From Smittia aterrima (lineage: Eukaryota; Arthropoda; Insecta; Diptera; Chironomidae), in the NCBI GenBank assembly GCA_033063855.1, contig CP093830.1, forward strand, positions 3,038,854 through 3,102,853: a stretch of 64,000 nucleotides of DNA, written 5' to 3'. Shown in pieces: positions 1 to 11,400 of the stretch (position 1 is the stretch's first letter; the number at the start of each line of letters is the position of its first letter). Position numbers and translations under genes: made by a program. The notes under the pieces are model-generated. The model was not told the DNA's origin. It made no database searches and worked only from the letters and a program-made list of their open reading frames with translations.

Positions 1-3000
1 TCCATCAACTTCGCTTTCTTCCCTCGACCCTTCTTTGGCTTCGGTTCAACAGGCTCCTTTTTAATGAAATGTGTGTTGATTTTCTGTGGAGTCTTATGCA
101 TTTGAACTTGCTGCTGTTGAATGTGAAGTTGCTGTTGAACTTTATTGGGATCAGTTGTCGGTGCTTGTCCAATGTTGTTGAAATGGATTTGGCCTTGTGA
201 CAAACATTGAGCGAGTTGTTGAGCGTTGATTCCACTGGGAACAATCAAAAGCCTTTCCATAGGACTTAGCGCAGCTGTTGTTTGATTAGGATTGAGCTGA
301 GTTATCTCGTTTGTCATCGTATTCAAAGAGAACAATTGTTGGTTTGGTTGAATCTTTGGAAGTTCAACGAACTTTAAGATGTTAGGATTCGGCATGACGA
401 CTTGCTGGTTGCTGTTCGTATCGATCTTATTTGATTGGACCTGCTGTTGCTGCGTGTTATTCTGAATCACATGGCTAGGCATTGAATGCGATTGCACAAC
501 ATTATTAAATATTTGTTGAGGCTGAGATTGCATTTGGTTCTGAGGTTGATTGCTAATGATAACATTTTTGTTTTGAACGGTCATGTGTTGAATCTTTCCA
601 TTCGAACCAATCACATGTTGCTGCTGCTGTTGATGTTGCTGCTGTTGCTGTTGTTGATGATTCGTTGAAGGTTTCAATGGTTCATTAATTAAACTCACGT
701 TGCCCAGAGCGCCAGTTAAAATCGTTTGCAAAATCATTTGTGATTGAGCGTCTTGCGGAATATTTGGATCGTGACGAAGAATCAATCGACCATCTTCAGA
801 TAATGAAAGCACTAAATTGCCTGTCAATTGTGACAAAATAGTCTGAGCTGTCGGTTGTTGCTGCTGATTCGATTGAACGTGGTTCTGATTCACTGGGCCT
901 GTCGTAATGATATTATTTGCAATCGTTTGATTTTGTATGTTTACTTGGATATTCGCCGGCATATTTTGTTGCTGTTGATGGTTGAAAGAGCCGCCTTGAA
1001 TAATAATGTTGCCAGAGGGCTGACCTTGTTGAGCATTAATAATGTTACCAATCAGATTCTGCGTGTTTAAAGCTTGCGATGTCACGACAGAACTTTGTGA
1101 ATGAGTGTGATGTCCTGAAGATGAAGATGTCGGAGGAGCATGAGCTGGAGTTGCTCCAGAATTGTGTTGCTGTTGTTGCTGCTGAGGATTCGCAATAACT
1201 TGCATTTGCAGGTTGTTTGTGACGTTAATTAACTGATTTTGTTGGACGTTTATATTGACTTGTGATGGGCCTGAGTTCGAATGGGAACCTTGTTGATTCT
1301 GGTGATGCTGATTGTGATTGCTGTGTTGGTTGTTCTGGTGAGAAATCGTTTGCTGCATCACAGGAACTTGCATTTTCTGTTTCTCAATCATTGACCCAGA
1401 GTTGCCGCTCGAACATTTCTCTAGAATTGGCATGATTTGTATTTGGTTGTTGATGTTATTCATATTCTTATTCCCGAGCGTATTTTTCACCGCCGTGCCG
1501 TCAATTTGAGATATCTGAATGTTTCCAATTTGCGTCGGAACTTCGATCGTCTTCTCCAGCTGTTTCTTTGCTTTCTTAGTAGTTTGTTTCTTCTGTCGTG
1601 GAGCTTTTGCGGAAACCTTTGCAGATGTTACAGGTGGCAAAGCCATCAACTGATTCTGAATTTCATTGATCTGACTTTGAATCGTTGGAGTAACCGATGA
1701 ATTCAGCACAGAGTTCACAAAGGAAGGAACGCACATTGAATTAGAAGCTGATGACGACGTAATGTTCTCGACTTGCTTGCCTTCTTCGATACCTCCATCC
1801 TCGTTAAGATTTGGTATTGAGATTGTGTAAGGTTGGCCTCCATTCTGAGTGTCTGACGGATCGAATCTAATCATGAACGGCATGTTGTTACTTGATTTCC
1901 CATTACCATCAGACGATGTTCCTTGAATTATCGTGCCATCGTTATTCTCGAGAGACGATGAAGGAATCGTAAAAGTGAATGGTTGATCAGCTGATCCGCC
2001 AGGTATTGTAATCATAATATCTCCGCCATTGCCCTCATTTCCATTTGCATTTGAAGGAATGTGAATGGTTTGTTGTTGAGTTGATTCAGCATGAGTCTCT
2101 GACATTTCCATCGGTTGCTCATCTGAATCCATGAAATCATCATCCTCCATGATGCCGCACAACTTCATCACATTAGCCAAATCTAACTTCCCAGTTGGGG
2201 CTTGACTATTTCTTGTTGGCGACATCATTTGTTCATTTTGAATAATCATCTGTTGCTGCTGTTGTTGTTGCTGTTGTTGCTGCTGCTGCTGCTGTTGTTG
2301 CTCTAAAGCTTTTTGCTTCTTTGATTTCTTAGGTTTCCTCGCTGGCTTCGTCACAACCTGATTTTGCTGGCTTTGCTGATGTTGCGTCATGTCCAGAGTT
2401 ATCATCTCTGTCGTGCCCGATTGATGGATTATCGAATAGTTTTGTGTTTGAGGTGGCGGCGACGAGAGTTCATGAATTTGTTTATCACCCGTTAGAATCA
2501 CAGCTGTTTGGGGTTGGGAATTAAAAGTGATGGATGGTGGTGATGAGAGAATTGACTGCTCCGATTGAATCATTTGTGGCTGAGGTGTGCCTACGGGTGA
2601 CATTATTTGTGGAGCATTTTGACCCATCTGCTGGTTTGTGGTAAACTGAATCTGATTGGGAGTCGATGACGACACAACCGTTGGCACAATTTCGTTTTGA
2701 GAGTTATTCGATGAATTCTGCGATTGAAACGTTGCATTGGCAATCGCTGTAATCGGCTGAATCTGATTGAATCCTCCGAGATTCTGCTGGAACTGTGTAG
2801 GTAATTGTTGAATGAATTGACCGTTCATGCCATTCGGCATTTGAATCTGCGTGAGGTTCCCGTTCAACTGAAGGTTTTGGATTTGTGCAACACTTTGTCC
2901 TAGGATGTGACTATTGATAATTTGCTGTGGTTGTCGTTGGTTCTGTGACTGTGACTGTTGAATGTTGCCAATTTGGTTGAGCTGCGAGTTTCCAGACGTT

Positions 3001-4434
3001 GGCGTTTTTATGCTTTGAAGATTTTGTTGAAAGTTAGCCTGTGATGAAACGATAAATGTAGGCGTTGCTGTTGCCGTCGTCAATTGCATTCCGTTCGTAT
3101 TTAGAATTCGTAGAAGTTGTTGTGGCTGATGTTGCTGCATCGGAGTGGGACGGTTGTGAATTACAAGACTCGGAGCTTGTAGCTGCGGTTGTGATGGAGG
3201 TCTAAGGATCAACTGAACTCCTTGTGATGTATTTTGCTGCACGAGAACTGGCATTTGGTTGAGGAGAAGTGGCTGAGCACCCGAAGGTAAGAGTATCGAA
3301 CCACTTTGCGTAACTTGATGAGGTTGAGGACTCGGCGATGATCCGCCACCAGAAGAATTATTGGACATCAGATGCTGGCTCTGATGTGGAGGTGATTGAA
3401 ATTGTTGCGGTTGGTTGGACTGTTGAACGATTGCCATCTTCGATTGCGTTACAATCTGTTTAGTGCTCGTCGCACTTGTGATGATACTTGAATTAGATAA
3501 GCTCGTTGACAGTGAATTTGAGCTGACCGATAGGTTGGCGGGTTTTGGTAAAATTTGTTGCGGCGCTTTGTTGTGCTTAACGTTACCAGCAACAGAGTTT
3601 GTTGACGTGGCGTAAACGTTGCTTTGATGAGTATTTGATGTTTGAATGATCGATGAGCGCTGCGTATGTGCTGGCTGTTGCATAAATACTATCGAATTGT
3701 TGGCATTCATAATAGGAAACTAAAACAAAAAGGAAGAATAAGATAAATTGATTTGTGATGTTGATAAGTTTGATCTCACTTGTTGAATCATAGGCTGCGA
3801 GTTTAACGTCGGACTTGGACTAGGGCTGGCAATTGGACTTCCCAACAGCCCCATCGCTTTTTTCGACGCTTTCGGACTACATGATTTCGATGTTGCACTT
3901 GCATATTGGCCAGCGTGTTGTGGGGTTCGCTTCCCTTTTTGCTTTAAATGATAAATAAGGATGTCAACATCGGATCAACTAGACATTCTGACTTTCTCTT
4001 ACCTTGTTTAGTGAGAGATTATTGGAACCAACTAAGGTTGTATTAAATTCATTCCCGACATTCGATGATGCAGCAATGTTGGCGGGCGATTGAGTTGGCG
4101 AGGGACGATAGACAATCGTTCCAGCATTAGGGCTTATGTGATTAAGGGACAGTCTCCGGTTTGGTGTCCCCGATTTCCGATCCTGAAAGAGGATTTGGTA
4201 AGATTAACAATGAGAATTCCTCATATCGAAGCAAATTAAACTTACTTGCTCCTGAGTCGTATTAAATGTGTTGATGAAGTGTTGGTTATTGTTGGTTACA
4301 AGCAGCACATCCTGCTGAAACGGCGATTGCGATGGTGATGGTTGCAAGCGTGGGCTATGTTGCACGGATGGGGATGGACTGGGCGTCAGAAATGGACCCG
4401 GAGGAGACAAAATACCTAAGAAAGAATTTTTCAT
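1..4434 (-). CDS. Glutamine-rich, Lys-cluster nuclear protein, 3' end off the left edge
   Basis: Four coding exons read leftwards: 4434-4246, 4182-4003, 3941-3780 and 3719 to the window edge. The internal junctions are GT-AG and all phase 0. The last exon is open for over 1200 codons. The protein is Gln/Asn/Ser-rich with a polyQ run (about 2250-2300) and several Lys/Arg clusters preceded by Pro (KPARKPKKSKK, APRQKKQTTKKAKK, KPKKGRGKKAK), resembling AT-hook or nuclear-localisation patches. Non-repetitive islands that look conserved include GKLDLANVMKLCGI followed by an acidic stretch, and GNLVLSLSEDGRLILRHDPN. No catalytic domain is visible. Composition suggests a transcription or chromatin cofactor (BICRA/GLTSCR1-like is one guess), but I do not recognise it. 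The first Met at 4434 is uncertain: TTCTTTCTTAG just inside it would also serve as a splice acceptor from an upstream exon. Confidence 0.72.
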
Positions 4435-6686
4435 GTAAATTATTCAGACACCTCTATGCGCTCATCCATCAATTTTATCGCCTCGACAGAATGATGGACG
4501 TTGAATGTTTCTGGTGTTTCTATTTTTATATTTTCTTCTTGTTAGTCACCAACATTCGCTGTATCACTTTCACTCATTCAATAAATTTTTCTCTCTCAAG
4601 CAAGGCTGCGCAAATGTCCTTGAATTCACATACTCCACATTTAATTTGCATCCGCAAAGTGAGCTTTAATCAGCCGAGACAATTACAAATTGTTGGCTAA
4701 GTCATTAGTAAGCAAAACGATGTTGATGAGATATCTTCGTGTCAAATATCGCTCGTAAACGAAAGCGGCATATCAAATTTATTTTCATTGCTCTATTGAC
4801 AAGAAATGACGCTTCTACTTCTGAACGACCCCGTGGGAAAGTTTCAGTGTAACCAAATCAGTTCAAAAGATAAATCGATAAGACTCCTTCCTTTGTCTAA
4901 TTTAACGAAGAGTTTCCCAATCAAAAATGAATGAGTATCGAAAGGAAATGTTTTATTTTCTTCTTTCCTACGCATCAACTTCATTTGTTGCTTCGCTACT
5001 TAGACTTTTGATTTCTCGAAAAAAAGAACCGTTTCTTTTTCATCATCGTGGATGGGGCCACGACGCACATCATCAAAAAATAAGGTTGATGTGTTCAGCG
5101 ACTGTACGATGCGATGAAGAGATTGAGAAGAAAAAACACGAAAAGAAAATTAAATGAAAATGCTGGAAAAGTTGTCGAAGAAATTGGAATTTTGCATTCG
5201 GAAATCTTCTCATGTCAATTGAGCATGTGCTTTACAATTGACGGGTTAATAGCATCGTTAGGTATTCGTCTGTGACGAACTCGGAAGGTCGGAAGGAATA
5301 ATTTCGTTTGGCAATTGATGTTATCACGAAAGCATCGCAATTTGCTTTTTTCTATCACAAAACAAAACAATTTCTCGAAATAAATAAGAATTCTCAGTGG
5401 ATCAGACAGCGAACTTAACGGTTTCTTTATGTCGATGCGAAAGGTGTCTCTGTGTGTAGCTAACATGTGTTTCTGTTGATCCACTATGAGATCTCCCATC
5501 TTTTGATTTGCGATATTAGCACTTCCTTTTCAATTCGACACAAATAACTTCAAATCTCTCTCTGCGCAACATTTTTTATATTTGTTTTAATAATCACTTT
5601 GTTTTGCATTTCGTCAGGGGTGACGTTTTGAGTTCATTAACATGCGAAGACGCTTGCAAATTGCACTGAACTTGAAACAATATTTGCTTGATATCTTGCG
5701 TGTGACCTTTGTTGTAACAAATCAGCATTGAAATTTAATCATTTATTCACTCCCGTGTCGTTAATGAAATATTAATAACTTTCACTTCATCGGACATTCT
5801 TGCGTGCGAGACGACGAGAACATGTGAGCTCGATGGCTACAGGTCGAAAAATCTTTCTCGTCTACGTGAGAGATATTCGCCATTGACATTTTCGTGTTAG
5901 ATCTGATTCATTCTAATACCTTTTTATGCTCAGATTTTTTTATCAATGAACTCATAAATATTCCGCGGTTTTCGCTTTTTTTTCACACTTTTTTTGGGCA
6001 AACACTCGCTGATGAGTTTGACAACGTGATTCACGATTGGAAAATTCTTAGACGCGGATCGTCTCTACTCAGATTATGATGAAAAGAAAAAAAAAGTTTT
6101 CACATATACATCCATACACATGGCTCAAGGAATGGCAACACTTCTATTCATCGCGCAGGTAACACCGAAGAGAAATTTTTCTTTGATTTTTAACTTTTGC
6201 AAGTTTGTCGCTTATTTTCGTGATTTGATTGGTCTTTTCACATTAACTTCAACGACTCAGCTGCACTAAGCGATTTGCACATAATTACCTTTTTCCAAAC
6301 TTTGTCGTCGATTCATTTAAATTAGAAATAACTTGAGCGCCTGAATTCAGGACATTTCATTATTTTCCTTCAATTCGCTTCACTCGCGACGTAAATTTAT
6401 CTTTTCCACTAACATTAAACATTCATTTACGCTATCGTGTTGAGTAAACACATTAATTTACATTCTTTCCAAGACTTTTCTTAATTTTTCTTGTAGCAAT
6501 TGGATTTTCCTGACTTATAAAAAAACGTCAAAAAATCTAGTCGCGTCGAACCCTTGAGACGAAATGTAAGAAATGCGAGTTGAAACGCACCTGAATGTTT
6601 TTTGTACTAGATTTTTTGTAATCCGCGGATATATTTTAAGATAACTCTCGGTATTTTTGTGATTTATAAATAAAATATTACTCGCG
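4435..6686. other. Intergenic, divergent genes on both sides
   Basis: About 2.2 kb between the Gln-rich gene (leftward) and the first isochorismatase-domain gene (rightward). It must hold the 5' UTRs and promoters of both. Short open frames occur (4927-5157 plus, 5215-5499 minus) but lack splice signals or recognisable content. I see no RNA gene or transposon here. Confidence 0.5.
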
Positions 6687-7340
6687 ATGTCTATGAAGAA
6701 ATTAGGATATCTCGTGCCATCAAAAACTTTATTTCTGCTTTGCGATGTTCAGGAGAAGTTTACTTTTATGAATTATTTCGCGGATGCAGCGAAAAACATG
6801 AACAAACTCGTAAGAAAAAACTTCGACTTTGGAACTTAAAATTTTATCATTTTATCAAATTATTTTTAGCTGATGGCAGGAAAAGCCTTGGACATTCCTT
6901 TGATTGTTACTGAACAGAATCCTGATCGTTTAGGAAAAACTATTCCAGAGTTGGACACGACAAATGCTGTCGGCAATTATGCCAAGACAAAGTTCTCAAT
7001 GGTCATTCCTGAGGTCGTCGAGTATCTGAAGACGTCCAACGATATCGATTCGATAGTCTTGATGGGTCTTGAGACTCACATTTGTGTTGAACAAACTGCG
7101 ATGGACCTACTTTCATTAGAACGTTTCAATGTTCATATCGTTGCCGATTGTGTATTATCTCGAGTTGCTGAAGATCGAATGTTTGCTCTCAACCGTTTGG
7201 AAAAAATGGGCTGCGTAGTAACCTCGTCAGAAAATGTTTTATTCAAGTTGATCAGAGATAAAAATCATCCAAAATTCGATGAAATTCGAAAACTTGTTAC
7301 AAAGCCGTCCGTTTTCCCAGGATTGATTAATAAAATGTAA
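6687..7340 (+). CDS. Isochorismatase-domain hydrolase, copy 1
   Basis: Two exons, 6687-6809 and 6870-7340, separated by a 60-bp GT-AG intron in phase 0, give 197 residues. That is the usual size of the animal ISOC1/ISOC2 family of cysteine-hydrolase-fold proteins, whose physiological substrate is poorly known. The expected triad is visible: Asp20 in LFLLCDVQEKF, Lys82 in AKTKFSM and Cys113 in ETHICVEQ. There is no signal peptide, so a cytosolic or mitochondrial location is likely. The start ATG follows CTCGCG and begins MSMKKLGYLVPSK. A second copy lies 300 bp downstream. The C-terminal tail ends TKPSVFPGLINKM, which copy 2 lacks. Confidence 0.9.
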
Positions 7341-7429
7341 AAATAATTTTTGTCGTTCAAGATTTCATAAATTTTTAATAAAATTTAATTTTGGAATTTT
7401 TCAAAAAATTTATAGCTAATTAAATTAAA

Positions 7430-7565
7430 AGTGCAAGGTTGATTCAAATTATTGACTAAGCCAACAACTCATTGTTGTACTGCAGATGATTTACTGGAAT
7501 CATGTATTGATATTTATGAGTTATGGTCGTAGTTGGTGGTCCTGTGAGAATAAGTTTCTAGAGTG
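7430..7565 (-). pseudogene. Stranded 3' end of the Pro/Thr-rich TYLPP gene
   Basis: On the minus strand this stretch encodes the same C-terminus as the intact gene ending at 8442: PPTTTITHKYQYMIPVN, then LQYNNELLA and a TAG at 7458-7456. It has a few substitutions and no upstream exons. It lies between the two isochorismatase genes exactly where a tandem duplication that included the tail of the neighbour would leave it. It should not be functional by itself. Confidence 0.8.
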
Positions 7566-7637
7566 TGGTGTAATCCGCGGACATCTCTGAAGATCACTCT
7601 GGTAGTTTTGTGATTTTTAAGTAAAATATTACTCGCG

Positions 7638-8260
7638 ATGTCTATGAAGAAATTAGGATATCTCGTGCCATCAAAAACTTTATTTCTGCTCTGCGATGTT
7701 CAGGAGAAGTTTACTTTTATGAATAATTTTGCGGATGCAGCGAAAAACATGAACAAACTCGTAAGAAAAAATTTGGACTTTGGAACTTGAAACTTTATCA
7801 TTTAAATTATTTTTAGCTGATGGCAGGAAAAGTCTTAGACATTCCTTTGATTGTTACTGAACAGAATCCCGATCGTCTAGGAAAAACTATTCCAGAATTG
7901 GACACGGCAAATGCTGTCGGCACTTATGCCAAAACTAAATTCTCCATGGTCATTCCTGAGGTCGTCGAGTATTTGAAGACGTCCAACGATATCGATTCAA
8001 TTGTCTTGATGGGTCTTGAGACTCATATTTGTGTAGAACAAACTGCGATGGACCTACTTTCATTAGAACGTTTCAATGTTCATATCGTGGCCGATTGTGT
8101 ATTATCTCGAGTTGCTGAAGATCGAACGTTAGCTCTCAACCGTTTGGAAAAAATGGGCTGCGTGGTAACGACGGTGGAAAATGTTTTATTCAAGCTGATC
8201 AGAGGTAAGGATCATCCAAAGTTCGATGAAATTCGAAAACTTTTTCCAGAATTCTTGTAA
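7638..8260 (+). CDS. Isochorismatase-domain hydrolase, copy 2, altered C-terminus
   Basis: Two exons, 7638-7760 and 7817-8260, with the same phase-0 junction as copy 1 and a slightly shorter intron, give 188 residues. The Asp, Lys and Cys triad residues are all kept (LFLLCDVQEKF, AKTKFSM, ETHICVEQ). Most differences from copy 1 are silent or conservative. After FDEIRKL an insertion changes the frame end, so the protein stops with FPEFL instead of the longer tail ending in GLINKM; the remnant of that tail is still readable downstream as untranslated sequence. It converges on the Pro/Thr-rich gene whose stop is 181 bp away. Loss of the tail may be neutral or may affect oligomer contacts. Confidence 0.88.
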
Positions 8261-8441
8261 CTAGAAAACTTGTCCGTGTTCCCAGGATTAATTAATAAAA
8301 TTAAAATGTAAAAATAATTTCTGTCGTTCAATTTTTATAAATTTTAATAAAATTTCTTTTTAAAATTTTACAAAATTTTTTATAGCTAATTAACTTCTAA
8401 GTATTGTACAATGTTGATTCAAACTAACATGAAATTATTGA

Positions 8442-11400
8442 CTAAGCCAACAATTCATTGTTGTACTGCAGAGGATTTACTGGAATCATGTATTGATATT
8501 TATGAGTTGTGGTCGTAGTTGGTGGCTCTGTGCTTCTGTGGGAATAAGTTCCTGGAGTTCCTTCAATGTGTCTGTAAGTGTAAGGAGCGAAAGTGATGCG
8601 GCCATAGGAATAAGTTTTGTAATGTTCAGGTCTAGGAGTTGGTGGAGGTGTAGGAAGAGGTAAATAGCTAGGACCTTTGAAGTCGCCGCCGCCAGAAGTT
8701 ACTTTTGATGTAACTGTTGGAGGAGTTTTTTTGTTAGAAGGTGTTGGAGTATTGATGGAAGGTGGAGTTGGTTTGTTAGGAGTTTTAGTTGAAGGATCTG
8801 TTCTTAGGAATGTAAGAGGCAACGATGAGGTTTCATCTGGAGGCAGATAAGTGTGAGCCTGTGTCGTTACTTTGACAGGAGCTTGAGTAGTTTTTGGCTG
8901 AGGTGGAACTGGTTTCTTTGTTGTTATCACTGGAGGTTTAATTGCTTCAGGAGATTTCGTGACGACAACAGGTGGAGAAGGCTTCTTTGTAGCTGGTGTA
9001 GGTCTGAGATGATTAAGTTTCAATTCAGTAAAATAATTTAGGAATCAAACAAAAGAAAAATTACTTTGGAGTTTCGTCTGGAGGCAGATAAGTTGGAGCA
9101 TTTGTCGTTACTTTGACAGGAGCTGGAGTAGTTTTTGGCTGAGGTGGAACTGGTTTCTTTGTTGTTATCACTGGAGGTTTAATTGCTTCAGGAGATTTCG
9201 TGACGATAACAGGTGGAGAAGGCTTCTTTGTAGCTGGTGTAGGTCTGAGATGATTAAGTTTCAATTCAGTAAAATAATTTAGGAATCAAACAAAAAAAAA
9301 ATTACTTTGGAGTTTCATCTGGAGGCAGATAAGTTGGAGCCTGTGTTGTTACTTTGACTGGAGCTGGAGTAGTTTTTGGCTGAGGTGGGACTGGTTTCTT
9401 TGTTGTTATTACTGGAGGTTTAATTGCTTCAGGAGATTTCGTGACGATAACAGGTGGAGAAGGCTTCTTTGTAGCTGGTGTAGGTCTGAGATGATTAAGT
9501 TTCAATTCAGTAAAATAATTTAGGAATCAAACAAAAAAAAAATTACTTTGGAGTTTCATCTGGAGGCAGATAAGTTGGAGCATTTGTCGTTACTTTGACA
9601 GGAGCTGGAGTAGTTTTTGGCTGAGGTGGAACTGGTTTCTTTGTTGTTATTACTGGAGGTTTAATTGCTTCAGGAGATTTCGTGACGATAACAGGTGGAG
9701 AAGGCTTCTTTGTAGCTGGTGTAGGTCTGAGATGATTAAGTTTCAATTCAGTAAAATAATTTAGGAATCAAACAAAAGAAAAATTACTTTGGAGTTTCGT
9801 CTGGAGGCAGATAAGTTGGAGCATTTGTCGTTACTTTGACAGGAGCTGGAGTAGTTTTTGGCTGAGGTGGAACTGGTTTCTTTGTTGTTATCACTGGAGG
9901 TTTAATTGCTTCAGGAGATTTCGTGACGATAACAGGTGGAGAAGGCTTCTTTGTAGCTGGTGTAGGTCTGAGATGATTAAGTTTCAATTCAGTAAAATAA
10001 TTTAGGAATCAAACAAAAAAAAAATTACTTTGGAGTTTCATCTGGAGGCAGATAAGTTGGAGCATTTGTCGTTACTTTGACTGGAGCTGGAGTAGTTTTT
10101 GGCTGAGGTGGAACTGGTTTCTTTGTTGTTATTACTGGAGGTTTAATTGCTTCAGGAGATTTCGTGACGATAACAGGTGGAGAAGGCTTCTTTGTAGCTG
10201 GTGTAGGTCTGAGATGATTAAGTTTCAATTCAGTAAAATAATTTAGGAATCAAACAAAAAAAAATTACTTTGGAGTTTCGTCTGGAGGCAGATAAGTTGG
10301 AGCATTTGTCGTTACTTTGACAGGAGCTTGAGTAGTTTTTGGCTGAGGTGGAACTGGTTTCTTTGTTGTTATTACTGGAGGTTTAATTGCTTCAGGAGAT
10401 TTCGTGACGACAACAGGTGGAGAAGGCTTCTTTGTAGCTGGTGTAGGTCTGAGATGATTAAGTTTCAATTTAGAAGGACATTTCAGCAAACAAATAAATA
10501 AATTACTTTGGAGTTTCATCTGGAGGCAGATAAGTTGGAGCCTGTGTTGTTACTTTGACTGGAGCTGGAGTAGTTTTCGGCTGAGGTGGGACTGGCTTCT
10601 TGGTTGTTACTGGAGGTTTAACTGCGTCAGGAGATTTAGTGACGATAACAGGTGGAGAAGGCTTCTTTGTAGTTGGGGTAGCTCTGAGATAATAAAATTA
10701 TAATTAAGTATAAGATTTCAAAAACAAATCAATTTATTTAATTACTTTTGAGTTTCCACTGGAGGCAGATAGGTTGGAGCCTGTGTCGTTACTTTGACTG
10801 GAGCTTGAGTAGTCTTTGGTTGTGGAGGTTTGATTGCTTCAGGAGATTTTGTGACTATAACCGGTGGCAAAGGCTTCTTAGTTGGAGTTGTAAAAGGAAT
10901 CGCAGGCTTTTCGTAGTCATAACCAGTTGTTTCTGCTGGGCCTGGAGCCTTAGTCGATGGTGCTTTTGTGGCTGGAGCCTTAGTTACTGGTGGTTTCGTC
11001 ACAATTGGGGCTCTAAAACGTTTCAGTTTAAGCGTTAATCTCAACATTCATCTAATAATATTTTAAAAAATATTTTAATCCATAAAATCAAATTACTTTG
11101 TTTCAACTGGCGGCAAATATGTTGGTGGTTGAGTCGTCACTTTAATTGGAGGTGATGTTACGACTGGAGCTTTTGTAACAATTGGCACTGGAGCCTTAGT
11201 TGTTTCTGGAACTCTGTTTGACAAAAATTAATTTAAAAACCAAGAAAAACTAAAAGTAATTCAACTACTTTTGAGTTTCCACAGGAGGTAAATATGTTGG
11301 AGCTTGGGTTGTTTTTAGGATTGGGAGTGTGGTTGTAGGAAGGGGAGCTTTTGTTTTCGGTTTGATTTCAGGAATTGTGAATGGAATACCAGGTGTTTCA

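Larger units (their letters stand above)
6615..8550. repeat. Tandem duplication of about 0.95 kb (isochorismatase gene plus tail of the next gene)
   Basis: Two adjacent units, roughly 6615-7565 and 7566-8550, match through the promoter (both contain GTAATCCGCGGA), both exons, the intron, the 3' flank and the terminal codons of the neighbouring minus-strand Pro/Thr-rich gene. The second unit joins the intact neighbour and the first carries only its tail. The unit boundary near 7565 is inferred from where the similarity restarts. Confidence 0.8.

Noticed and set aside
5215..5499. Minus-strand frame starting MGDLIVDQQK as a first exon of the Gln-rich gene
   Set aside because: No good donor in the needed phase to join the exon at 4434.
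8824..10448. Evenly spaced repeats resembling a CRISPR-like or satellite array
   Set aside because: Each unit has an in-phase 180-bp exon with splice sites and the whole array joins a 1110-residue reading frame.
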